A stretch of 40,412 nt of DNA from Pseudoduganella rivuli (GTDB lineage Bacteria > Pseudomonadota > Gammaproteobacteria > Burkholderiales > Burkholderiaceae_D): the NCBI RefSeq assembly GCF_009674485.1, contig NZ_WKJJ01000038.1, forward strand, positions 1-40,412. Direction: 5' to 3'. Within the stretch, counting starts at the first letter, position 1. Every line of letters starts with the position of its first letter. A program made the translations under genes and the position numbers. The notes below the pieces were generated by a model. The model ran no database searches. It had not been told where the DNA came from and saw only the letters and a list, made by a program, of their open reading frames with translations. Shown here in pieces: positions 33,974 through 40,412 of this stretch.

Positions 33974-35031
33974 TGGCGCATCCGCTCTGGTGGCTGGCGC
34001 TGCCCGTGCTGTTGCTGCCGCTCTGGTGGCACCGGCAAAAGCGACGCCGCACGAAGTCCGAACCGCTGGCCACGGCCCGCTTTCTGCCGGCTGCGCCGCC
34101 GCAGCACATGCGCGTCTGGCGCTGGGATGACGTGCCGTTGCTGGTACTGCGCTGCCTGTTGCTGGCCGCACTGATCGCGTGGCTGGTGGTGGTGACGCTG
34201 CCATGGCGCGGCGATACGATCTTGATCGCGTCGGACGCGCCGACCGCCTGGGCGGACCAGCAGGCGGCGCAGGCCGGCATGGGGAATGCGCAGCGCATGC
34301 CGCTGCCGGAGAATGTACTGCCGTGGCTTCAGGCGCATGAACACGAGTGGCGCAAGGACGCGAAACTGCTGGTGCTGGCAAAACAGGTGGCGTTGCCCGC
34401 GCAATTGCCGGCGCTGGCGCATGCGGTGGACTTCCGCATCGCGCCGCGGGAGAGGGCCACCGCGCGGCAAGCCGCACCGGCTGTATTCCCGGTGGCGCTG
34501 GTGGCGCCGCCGGAGCGCAAAGCCGGATGGCGCGCGCTGTTTGCCGCATTCGATGCGGCGGGCAGCGGCAACGTGCACCATACCGTCACGGAATTCGATG
34601 GCGGCGAAGCGCCGCCCGCCGCATCGCTGATCGTCTGGGACCGCGCGGCGCCGCCTCCCTCAGGCTGGCAAGCGCCCCTGTGGTGGCTGCCGCCTGCCGC
34701 CTTGCCCTTGATCCCCGGCATCGATCAGGCGGGGGGCCGGACATTGCGCGTCAACGATTTGCCATTGCAGGTGGCCGACAGCCCGCGCGGCAGGCTGTGG
34801 GCCTCCGCCGCGTGGCCGCCGGCGGAGGCGGACAGCGCGCGAACCTTGTATGAAACGTGGCGTGCGCTGCACTTCCAGCCCGAACCGTGGCCGCTGGCGG
34901 CACAGGTCTTGCCGGCGCAGCGCACGTCGCCGCTGGCCATGCCGGGAACCCGCCCCGATGCCTGGCTTGCGTACGTGCTGCTGGCATTATTCACTCTCGA
35001 ACGACTGGTGACCCATGGCCTCCGGCGCTGA
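33970..35031 (+). CDS. BatA-like membrane protein
   Basis: This 353-aa protein begins with the double-anchor region typical of BatA/aerotolerance proteins. Its first helix is PLWWLALPVLLLPLWWHR (residues 5-22), a basic loop with ATARFLP follows, and the second helix is VLRCLLLAALIAWLVVVTLP (about 58-77). The middle portion is soluble and outside the membrane, and a third helix near the C-terminus (LAYVLLALFTLERLV) precedes a short basic tail. A von Willebrand MIDAS is not evident. It probably anchors the MoxR/DUF58 machine to the inner membrane. It overlaps the next gene by 17 bases. Confidence 0.82.
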   Translation: MMAHPLWWLALPVLLLPLWWHRQKRRRTKSEPLATARFLPAAPPQHMRVWRWDDVPLLVLRCLLLAALIAWLVVVTLPWRGDTILIASDAPTAWADQQAAQAGMGNAQRMPLPENVLPWLQAHEHEWRKDAKLLVLAKQVALPAQLPALAHAVDFRIAPRERATARQAAPAVFPVALVAPPERKAGWRALFAAFDAAGSGNVHHTVTEFDGGEAPPAASLIVWDRAAPPPSGWQAPLWWLPPAALPLIPGIDQAGGRTLRVNDLPLQVADSPRGRLWASAAWPPAEADSARTLYETWRALHFQPEPWPLAAQVLPAQRTSPLAMPGTRPDAWLAYVLLALFTLERLVTHGLRR

Positions 35032-37063
35032 TCATTCTTCGGCCATCCGCCGCCGGCTGTGGCGTGCATTGGTGCTGCGCCGCGCGCCGCTGTGGGCCGT
35101 GGCGGTCTTGCCGGTACTGGTGGCGCTGTATGGCGGCATGCGCGCCGCCGCGCCGCTGCCGGCGATGGGTTTGTTCGCCGCGTGGATGGCATGGCTGTTG
35201 TGGGATATCCGCGCGCTCAGCCTGCGCCTGCACGCGCAGTGGACGCACTGGCTGGACGCCGCGATTCCCGCGCTGGAAGACAGCAGCGCATTGCTGGCGC
35301 AAGCGCCGGCTTCCGCCATTGCGCAGTTGCAGCGCAAGCGGCTGGAAGCGCGTATTCATGGTGCATTGCAGCCTGACGACTATCGCGCCATTGCCGCTGC
35401 CCGCACCGGTTTCCGCTGGCTGCCGGTGCTGGCCAGTGTCGTCGCGGCGGGCGCTTGCTGGACGTGGCAGCAGCAGGGCGCGGCAACCGCGCCGCCGGTG
35501 CAAGCCCGCGCCGCCTTGCCGCCCGCGCAGCCGGGTGAATTGTTGTTGAAAGTCACGCCGCCCCCATACACGAAAGTCGCGCCATTCGAAACCCAGGCGC
35601 GCGATATCCAGGTGCCGCAATACAGCGACGTGCGCTGGTGCTTCCGCCGCGCCGGCGAACCCGCGTCGGCGGTGGAACTGGGCGATGGCAAGGTGCTGCC
35701 GGTCGGCGAACACTGCGCGCAGTGGCAAGCCGACGAATCGCTGTTCTGGCGCGCGCGCCATTTGCCGAAGAACCGCTACAACGTCCGCGTCACGCCGGAC
35801 CAGGCGCCGGAAGTGGCGATCGTCGCACCCACGGAAACCGTGCACGTGCTGGCGCCGGGGACGCAGGCGGTGCAGATTGCCGTTTCCGCCAGGGACGATT
35901 ACGGCATTGCCCGCGCCACCCTGCACCTGACGCTGGCGCGCGGCAGCGGTGAAAATATCCGCTTCTCCGACAAGGAAATGCCGCTGCCCGCGTCCAGCGA
36001 TCCGCGCGTGCGTGCGTGGAAAAAGCAGTGGGCGCTGGCGGAACTGGGTATGGAACCGGGCGACGAACTGTATTACTTCATCCGCGCCACCGATAACGCG
36101 CCGGACCATCCGCACACGTCGCAGTCGCCCACCTACACGCTGCGCCTGCCGGGACCGCAAGCGGAAAGCCTGGATGCGACCGCGCTGCCATCGCTGGTGA
36201 AGCCGGAAACGTTGCGCAGCCAGCGCCAGATCATTATCGACACGGAGCAACTGGTGGCCGACATGCCGAAACTGAGCCCGCCGGCGCTGCGCAGCCGCAG
36301 CGAAGCCATAGCCATGGACCAGGCCAAACTGCGGCTGCGCTATGGCCAGTTCCTGGGCGAAGAGTCGTCGCTGTTCGGCGGCGACGAACATGGCGAGCAT
36401 GGTGGCGAGGAGCACGCGGCGCCCGCGCCGGGCGGCTTCGGCAAGATGGATAACGTGCTGGCGCAATTCGGCCATACGCACGACGAATCGGAAGCGGCGA
36501 CGATTTTCGATCCCGCCACCAAGGAAGTGCTGCGCCGGGCATTGAAGGCCATGTGGGATGCGGAAAAGGAATTGCGCGCCATTGCGCCGAAACCCGCGCT
36601 GCCGCCCGAATATAAGGCGCTGGCCGCCATCAAGGAATTGCAGCAGGCCGAGCGCGTGTATTTGCACCGCACGGCCTTCGTGCCGCCCGCCATCAAGGAA
36701 GAGAAACGCATGACGGGCGAGTTGGTGGGGGCGCAAAGCACGAAGCGCGCGCAGGGTGAAGCATCCGGCGGCGCGCCGAAGGAAGTGCGCGAACTGGTGC
36801 AGGCGCTGGCCGGCGACGGTCCGCTGCCCGCGTTATGGAGCAGGACGGCGCGCGACATCATTGCCGCGCGTATTGCCTCGGATGACGACAGGCTGGCCGC
36901 GCAGCGCGCGGTGCAGGACGTGCAGGATGGCTGTGCCGACTGCCGGGGCGCGTTGCGCGCATGGCTGCGCGGCACCCTGGCCGAACTGCCGGCAGTGCTG
37001 CAGGCGCGTCCGCAGGCGGACAGCCGGTTCCGCCAGGCGTGGCGTGGGAAGGAAGCCCAATGA
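35015..37063 (+). CDS. DUF4175-like large membrane protein
   Basis: This 682-aa protein has three predicted helices: about 25-42 (LWAVAVLPVLVALYGG), 50-64 (MGLFAAWMAWLLWDI) and 130-148 (FRWLPVLASVVAAGACW). A long soluble region follows that is probably periplasmic. It contains a beta-rich segment (LLKVTPPPYTKVAPFETQARD, then VARDDYGIARATLHL-type strands) and helical stretches. A segment near residue 450-470 is rich in His, Glu and Gly (GGDEHGEHGGEEHAAPA), and a CADC motif lies near residue 635. Overall layout resembles DUF4175 proteins found with MoxR/DUF58/DUF4159 genes. Function is unknown. Its stop overlaps the following ATG. Confidence 0.75.
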   Translation: MASGADHSSAIRRRLWRALVLRRAPLWAVAVLPVLVALYGGMRAAAPLPAMGLFAAWMAWLLWDIRALSLRLHAQWTHWLDAAIPALEDSSALLAQAPASAIAQLQRKRLEARIHGALQPDDYRAIAAARTGFRWLPVLASVVAAGACWTWQQQGAATAPPVQARAALPPAQPGELLLKVTPPPYTKVAPFETQARDIQVPQYSDVRWCFRRAGEPASAVELGDGKVLPVGEHCAQWQADESLFWRARHLPKNRYNVRVTPDQAPEVAIVAPTETVHVLAPGTQAVQIAVSARDDYGIARATLHLTLARGSGENIRFSDKEMPLPASSDPRVRAWKKQWALAELGMEPGDELYYFIRATDNAPDHPHTSQSPTYTLRLPGPQAESLDATALPSLVKPETLRSQRQIIIDTEQLVADMPKLSPPALRSRSEAIAMDQAKLRLRYGQFLGEESSLFGGDEHGEHGGEEHAAPAPGGFGKMDNVLAQFGHTHDESEAATIFDPATKEVLRRALKAMWDAEKELRAIAPKPALPPEYKALAAIKELQQAERVYLHRTAFVPPAIKEEKRMTGELVGAQSTKRAQGEASGGAPKEVRELVQALAGDGPLPALWSRTARDIIAARIASDDDRLAAQRAVQDVQDGCADCRGALRAWLRGTLAELPAVLQARPQADSRFRQAWRGKEAQ

Positions 37064-38733
37064 ATTGGCTGTGGACGTTCAACTGGCTGGGCGCCGCCGT
37101 GCTGGCGGCGGGCCTGTGCAGCGCGGCGCTGTATGTGCGCCGTGGCGGCGGCAAGCGGCGTTGGACCGATGCGGGGCTGGCGCTGGCCGCGGCCGTGGCG
37201 CTGGCGGCATTGCTGTCGGAACCGGTGCGCCCCGCACATGTAGCGGAAGCGCTGGCCATCGCGTCGGATGACCCGGGCGACGCGCTGTCGCGCGCCTTGC
37301 AGGCCGTGCCGGAAGCCGGTGCGCTGGCGCTGACGGGCCACGGCCTGACGCAGGCGCAATGGGAGGATTTGCCGGCGCGGCCGCTGCGCTGGGATGCGCC
37401 GAAAGGCGACGTGCTGGCGTTGGAATTTGCCCGCACGGTGCCGCTGGGCCGCGCGTTTGTGTTGACGGTGCGGCGTTCGCAGCCGGCGCCGGGATGGCGC
37501 TTGCAACTGCTGGCGGAAAATGGACAGGTGCTGGCGGAAACGGCGGCCGGGCCGGCGCAGGAGGGGGCGCAAGTGTCACGCGGTGCCGCGCAATTGTCCG
37601 TGACGTGGCTGCCGCCGCTGGCGGAACAGCTGGTGCTGCGCGCCCGACTGCTGGACAGCAAGGGCAATGCCTTTGCCGAGGGGCCTGTTCCGCTGCTGGT
37701 GACCGAGCCCGTGCCGCTGCAGGTGGCGGGCCGTTTCGGCGCGCCATCGTTCGATACGCGCGTGCTCAATGATGTATTGACGGCCAGCGGCGCCATCGTC
37801 GACTGGCAAACCACGCTGGGCAAAGGCTTGTCGCGCTCGGAATCGGCACGCGCCCCATTGGACAAACCGAATGCGCAATTCATCGACGCGGCGTGGTTTG
37901 AAGCCGCGCCGCCGCCCGCCCGCGCCGCACTGCTGGGACAGGTGGCGCAAGGCTTGCCGCTGGTGGTTTTAGGGGGCAATGCCGGCGAACCCGCTGTGTG
38001 GCAGCGGGAGCTGGCGTTGCCGTTGATTCCCCAGTCGCCCACCACGGAAAAGGAAGATGCCCGCGTCTTTGGCGCGGGCGCGCAGCAACTGGCATTGCCG
38101 CCGGCAGGGTTCAACCCGTCCGTCCAGGCGTCGGCCACGTGGCGCGTGCTGGCGTCCGACCGCAACGGCAAGCCGTGGTTGTGGCAGCGCCCCTGGAAAC
38201 AGGGCAGCATTGTCTGGGTCGGCGTGGCCGACTGGCACCGCCACGCCATCGCATCCCCGGCCGCGCTGGGCGCATGGTGGCAGACGCTGTTCGATGCGGC
38301 CGTCAGCGGCGGCGCGCAAGGCGTGCTGTGGGAACAGCCGGACGCCATGCCGGTGGCGGGCTTGCGCACGCAGGTGTGCGCGCGGGGTGTGGCGCCGGGG
38401 ACGCCATTGACGGTGCAGGGCATGCCCGAGCTGGCGTGGCAGGCGCGGTCTGGCAATGCGGAAGGGCTGTGCGCCGCCTTCCTGCCACGGCGCGCCGGGT
38501 GGCACAGCATGGCCAGCGGCGATGCGCGGCACGCCGTCTACGTCTACGGTGAGCGCGACTGGCCGCAGTGGCGGCAAGGTTTGCGGCAACAGGCGACCCG
38601 CGCCTATGCGGCCCGCACCCCGGCGGCGGCATCCATCCGCGACCGCTACACACCTGTGCCGGCCTGGCCGTTCGCGCTGGCGTTTGCCGCCGCGATGCTG
38701 GCGCTGTGGTACCGCGAGCGCAGCTCGAGGTAA
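37060..38733 (+). CDS. Membrane protein ending the MoxR operon, with amidotransferase-like region
   Basis: The 557-aa protein starts at MNWLWTFNWLGAAVLAAGLC, overlapping the previous stop (ATGA). It has two N-terminal helices (about 5-25 and 38-56), a long soluble part and a C-terminal helix (WPFALAFAAAMLALWYRER). The middle (FDTRVLNDVLTASGAIVDWQ, then FIDAAWFEAAPPP and LPLVVLGGNAGEP) looks like the glutamine-amidotransferase-like fold seen in large membrane proteins of this operon type. The nucleophile cysteine is not evident, so it is probably a binding domain. Topology puts most of the protein outside the cytoplasm. It is the last gene of the ten-gene block. Confidence 0.72.
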   Translation: MNWLWTFNWLGAAVLAAGLCSAALYVRRGGGKRRWTDAGLALAAAVALAALLSEPVRPAHVAEALAIASDDPGDALSRALQAVPEAGALALTGHGLTQAQWEDLPARPLRWDAPKGDVLALEFARTVPLGRAFVLTVRRSQPAPGWRLQLLAENGQVLAETAAGPAQEGAQVSRGAAQLSVTWLPPLAEQLVLRARLLDSKGNAFAEGPVPLLVTEPVPLQVAGRFGAPSFDTRVLNDVLTASGAIVDWQTTLGKGLSRSESARAPLDKPNAQFIDAAWFEAAPPPARAALLGQVAQGLPLVVLGGNAGEPAVWQRELALPLIPQSPTTEKEDARVFGAGAQQLALPPAGFNPSVQASATWRVLASDRNGKPWLWQRPWKQGSIVWVGVADWHRHAIASPAALGAWWQTLFDAAVSGGAQGVLWEQPDAMPVAGLRTQVCARGVAPGTPLTVQGMPELAWQARSGNAEGLCAAFLPRRAGWHSMASGDARHAVYVYGERDWPQWRQGLRQQATRAYAARTPAAASIRDRYTPVPAWPFALAFAAAMLALWYRERSSR

Positions 38734-38785
38734 AGACAAGGCAAAAGTTGGTACGGGGATCCGCCCATCGATGCAAAATCGTTTC

Positions 38786-38802
38786 TAGACGACCGGTCTA
38801 AT
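38786..38802. promoter_or_regulatory. NemR-type operator upstream of its own gene
   Basis: TAGACGACCGGTCTAAT contains a perfect TAGAC-5-GTCTA dyad, close to the E. coli NemR box. It lies 18 bases before the regulator ATG. TAGACG could serve as the -35 box, 17 bases from TATATT (38809-38814), so repressor binding would cover the promoter. The identical 17 bases occur at 39481-39497. Confidence 0.8.
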
Positions 38803-38808
38803 CGATGC

Positions 38809-38814
38809 TATATT
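38809..38814 (+). promoter_or_regulatory. -10 box for a near-leaderless message
   Basis: TATATT matches the -10 consensus at five of six bases and is 17 bases from TAGACG in the operator. Transcription would begin at or next to the ATG at 38821, giving a leaderless or near-leaderless message. No ribosome site is seen before this ATG, which agrees with that view. Confidence 0.45.
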
Positions 38815-38820
38815 AGCGTC

Positions 38821-39426
38821 ATGAACATGTCGACTTCCACTGAAACCAGCGATGTCCGCGCGGGTATCCTTGCCAATGGCCAGCGTATCATGGCCGCCAA
38901 GGGGTTTTCCGCGGTCGGCCTCAACGAGATCCTGGCCGCATCCGGCGTTCCCAAGGGGTCGTTCTACCACTACTTCGGTTCGAAGGACGCCTTCGGCGAA
39001 GCGCTGCTCGACACCTATTTCGACGATTACCTGGCCGACATGGATGCCACGCTGAACGCTCCAGGTTTGTCCATGGCGCAGCGCCTGATGAATTACTGGA
39101 AGAATTGGCAGGACAGCCAGTCGTTCGGTGAATGTCAGGGCAAGTGCCTGGCGGTTAAGATGGGCGCGGAGGTGGCCGACCTGTCCGAAGCCATGCGCCG
39201 GGCGCTCAGGCGCGGAACCGCCGGCATCACCGACCGCCTGACGCAGGCTATCGAAGCCGGGGTGGCGGAAGGCTCGCTTTCCGTCAATGGGACGCCCCGT
39301 GGCGTGGCCGAAAGCCTGTACCAGTTGTGGCTGGGCGCGAGCGTGATGGTGAAGATTGCCCGCGATATCACGCCTTTCGAGACGGCCATGACGACCACTC
39401 GCCAGATCCTCAACCTTTCCCCCTGA
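38821..39426 (+). CDS. nemR: NemR-like TetR family electrophile sensor/repressor
   Basis: This 201-aa repressor has an N-terminal helix-turn-helix (KGFSAVGLNEILAASGVPKG, then SFYHYFGSKDAFGEALL). It follows E. coli NemR along its length, including AVKMGAEVADLSEAMRRAL and LWLGASVMVKIARDITPFE. NemR senses hypochlorite, quinones and methylglyoxal through Cys106 with help from Lys175. The matching residues here are C109 (GKCLAVK) and K178 (VKIARD), and there is an extra C105. A second ATG two codons in is also possible. It probably represses itself and the DJ-1-like gene downstream through identical operators. A terminator follows it, so the two genes are separate transcripts under one control. 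Confidence 0.9.
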   Translation: MNMSTSTETSDVRAGILANGQRIMAAKGFSAVGLNEILAASGVPKGSFYHYFGSKDAFGEALLDTYFDDYLADMDATLNAPGLSMAQRLMNYWKNWQDSQSFGECQGKCLAVKMGAEVADLSEAMRRALRRGTAGITDRLTQAIEAGVAEGSLSVNGTPRGVAESLYQLWLGASVMVKIARDITPFETAMTTTRQILNLSP

Positions 39427-39443
39427 CCGGAGGGAAATGGCGC

Positions 39444-39469
39444 GCACTTCCGCTGAAGTGCATTTTTTT
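39444..39469 (+). terminator. Intrinsic terminator after the NemR-like gene
   Basis: GCACTTC and GAAGTGC form a perfect 7-bp stem with a CGCT loop, followed by A and seven Ts. It ends the regulator transcript just before the second operator, so the DJ-1-like gene needs its own promoter. Confidence 0.85.
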
Positions 39470-39474
39470 GCGCC

Positions 39475-39497
39475 GTCTAATAGACGACCGGTCTAAT
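39475..39497. promoter_or_regulatory. Second NemR-type operator, with extra half-site
   Basis: TAGACGACCGGTCTAAT at 39481-39497 is identical to the sequence upstream of the regulator gene. Here a further half-site precedes it: GTCTA-A-TAGAC (39475-39485) makes an overlapping palindrome, so three half-sites lie in a row. TAATAT within the distal end could be a -10 box. The DJ-1-like gene starts 30 bases on, after a GGAGA ribosome site. Confidence 0.78.
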
Positions 39498-39526
39498 ATT
39501 AATTTAACCCAACCTGGAGAAGCAAC

Positions 39527-40213
39527 ATGAAAGTTCTGATGGTACTGACCTCGCACGATCAGCTCGGCAACACCGGCCGCAATACTGGATTCTGGCTCGA
39601 AGAATTGGCCAGCCCCTACTACGCGTTCAAGGACGCCGGCGCCGAGATCGTGCTGGCCTCGCCCAAGGGCGGCCAGCCGCCGCTTGATCCCAAGAGCAAT
39701 GAGCCGGCGTTCCAGACCGACGAAACCCGCCGCTTTGAGGCTGATACGCAGGCCACCGCGCAGTTGGCTAAAACTGTACGTCTGGACAGCGTGAATCAAG
39801 CTGGCTTCGATGCGGCGTTCTACCCGGGCGGCCACGGACCACTCTGGGATTTAGCCGAAGACAAGGACTCGGCCGCACTGATCGAGTCCTTCCTTGCCGC
39901 TGGCAAGCCCGTCGCGCTGGTGTGCCACGCGCCGGGAGTATTGCGTCACGTCAAGACCGCGGAGGGACGTCCGCTGGTCGAAGGCAAGAACGTCACCGGT
40001 TTCAGCAATTCCGAAGAGGCAGCTGTTGAATTGACCGACGTGGTGCCGTTTCTGGTCGAAGACGACCTCAAGGCCAAGGGCGGTCTCTACTCCAGGGGGG
40101 CGGACTGGGCGCCTTACGTTGTCAGCGATGGCCTGCTGATCACCGGCCAGAACCCGGCCTCCTCGGCTCCGGCGGCGGAACAGTTGCTCAAGCAATTGGC
40201 CGCAGGCGACTAA
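39527..40213 (+). CDS. DJ-1/PfpI family protein (Hsp31/glyoxalase III-like)
   Basis: This 228-aa protein of the class I glutamine amidotransferase-like superfamily carries the nucleophile C133 and H134 in the elbow LVCHAPG. The partner Glu lies in GFWLEELASPY (E25 or E26), and YPGGHGPLWDL is conserved. This pattern is that of Hsp31-type proteins, several of which convert methylglyoxal to lactate without cofactor or repair glycation. Control by a NemR-type electrophile sensor fits a detoxification role. It is predicted to be cytoplasmic, with no signal peptide. Chaperone or protease activity cannot be ruled out. An insertion element seems to begin a few bases after its stop. Confidence 0.92.
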   Translation: MKVLMVLTSHDQLGNTGRNTGFWLEELASPYYAFKDAGAEIVLASPKGGQPPLDPKSNEPAFQTDETRRFEADTQATAQLAKTVRLDSVNQAGFDAAFYPGGHGPLWDLAEDKDSAALIESFLAAGKPVALVCHAPGVLRHVKTAEGRPLVEGKNVTGFSNSEEAAVELTDVVPFLVEDDLKAKGGLYSRGADWAPYVVSDGLLITGQNPASSAPAAEQLLKQLAAGD

Positions 40214-40219
40214 TATCAT

Positions 40220-40412
40220 GGCGCTGTCTGCAAACTTCGTGGAACTCTGCTTTTCGTTCCCGGTCCAAGCAATATCATCCCGGGACTGGAGGCAGATCAT
40301 GGAAACGCAGGCATTCGCATCGCTGTTGGCGCAACTGGCGTTACTGACTTCACGGCAATGCACCCAGCTGCAGGTCCGGCTGGGGCAGGCCGACGCCAGG
40401 CAGCACGTGGGC
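40220..40412 (+). mobile_element. Left end of a probable IS1595-type insertion sequence (partial)
   Basis: Starting at GGCGCTGTCTGCAAACTTCG the DNA changes character, and 80 bases later a transposase-like frame begins. The GGCGCTGTC start would suit an IS terminal inverted repeat, but the right end and target duplication are outside the window. The boundary is therefore approximate, and the family call rests on a short peptide. Confidence 0.4.
40299..40412 (+). CDS. Probable IS1595-type transposase, N-terminus only
   Basis: After a GGAGG ribosome site an ATG opens a frame that stays open for 38 codons to the end of the window. The peptide METQAFASLLAQLALLTSRQ, continuing CTQLQVRLGQADARQH, has the pattern of IS1595-family transposase N-termini: a short helix, 'LxxLxxLTxxQ', then a leucine-rich helix before a zinc-binding region. 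The zinc and catalytic domains are beyond the window, so activity and completeness cannot be judged. Confidence 0.42.
   Translation, partial: METQAFASLLAQLALLTSRQCTQLQVRLGQADARQHVG

Overview
The window is GC-rich, densely packed chromosomal DNA. It is most consistent with a betaproteobacterium of the Oxalobacteraceae type (Massilia, Duganella, Janthinobacterium and relatives). This is inferred from gene content, codon bias towards G/C in third positions and the dispersed GTAGGGCGG palindromic repeats; no rRNA or marker gene confirms it. I see no tRNA, rRNA, CRISPR array, prophage or plasmid signature.

Layout. 0.2-3.7 kb, minus strand: a probable operon of an Lrp/AsnC regulator, an HPP-CBS membrane protein and a secreted DUF885 peptidase. 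Divergent from it at 3.87-5.89 kb is a three-part protein: a cysteine desulfurase-like aminotransferase, a middle region resembling a degenerate metallo-beta-lactamase fold, and a rhodanese. 6.0-14.9 kb: one giant NdvB-type cyclic beta-glucan synthase gene, most likely starting at TTG. 14.9-15.7 kb, minus strand: a GDT1/UPF0016 manganese exporter preceded by a clear yybP-ykoY manganese riboswitch. 15.8-19.2 kb: a secreted M1 aminopeptidase and a secreted serine hydrolase. 19.3-25.1 kb, minus strand: a solute-binding-like protein, an S9 peptidase with twin LacI-type palindromes upstream, an Aer-like chemoreceptor and a methyltransferase with a signal peptide.

25.4-38.7 kb holds the most interesting block: ten genes on the plus strand, mostly overlapping or a few bases apart. 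Two tandem TldD/PmbA(TldE) protease pairs are followed by DUF4159, a MoxR AAA+ ATPase, DUF58, a BatA-like membrane protein, a DUF4175-like membrane protein and a final membrane protein. Both TldD proteins carry twin-arginine (Tat) signals, while their TldE partners have no signal. Both also appear to have Asp in place of the expected third zinc-ligand Cys. My working idea is an exported TldD/TldE protease system, with the MoxR/DUF58/BatA/DUF4175 module acting as its membrane-associated assembly or activation machine. The target peptide or protein is unknown.

38.8-40.2 kb: a NemR-like TetR regulator, with the redox Cys and Lys positions conserved, and a DJ-1/PfpI protein. Both are preceded by the same 17-bp operator-like sequence, and a good intrinsic terminator lies between them. 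The window ends inside what looks like the start of an IS1595-type transposase gene. Four intergenic palindromic repeats share a GGCGG-TTTTACAAA-CCGCC core or its variants; one supplies the stop codons of two convergent genes.
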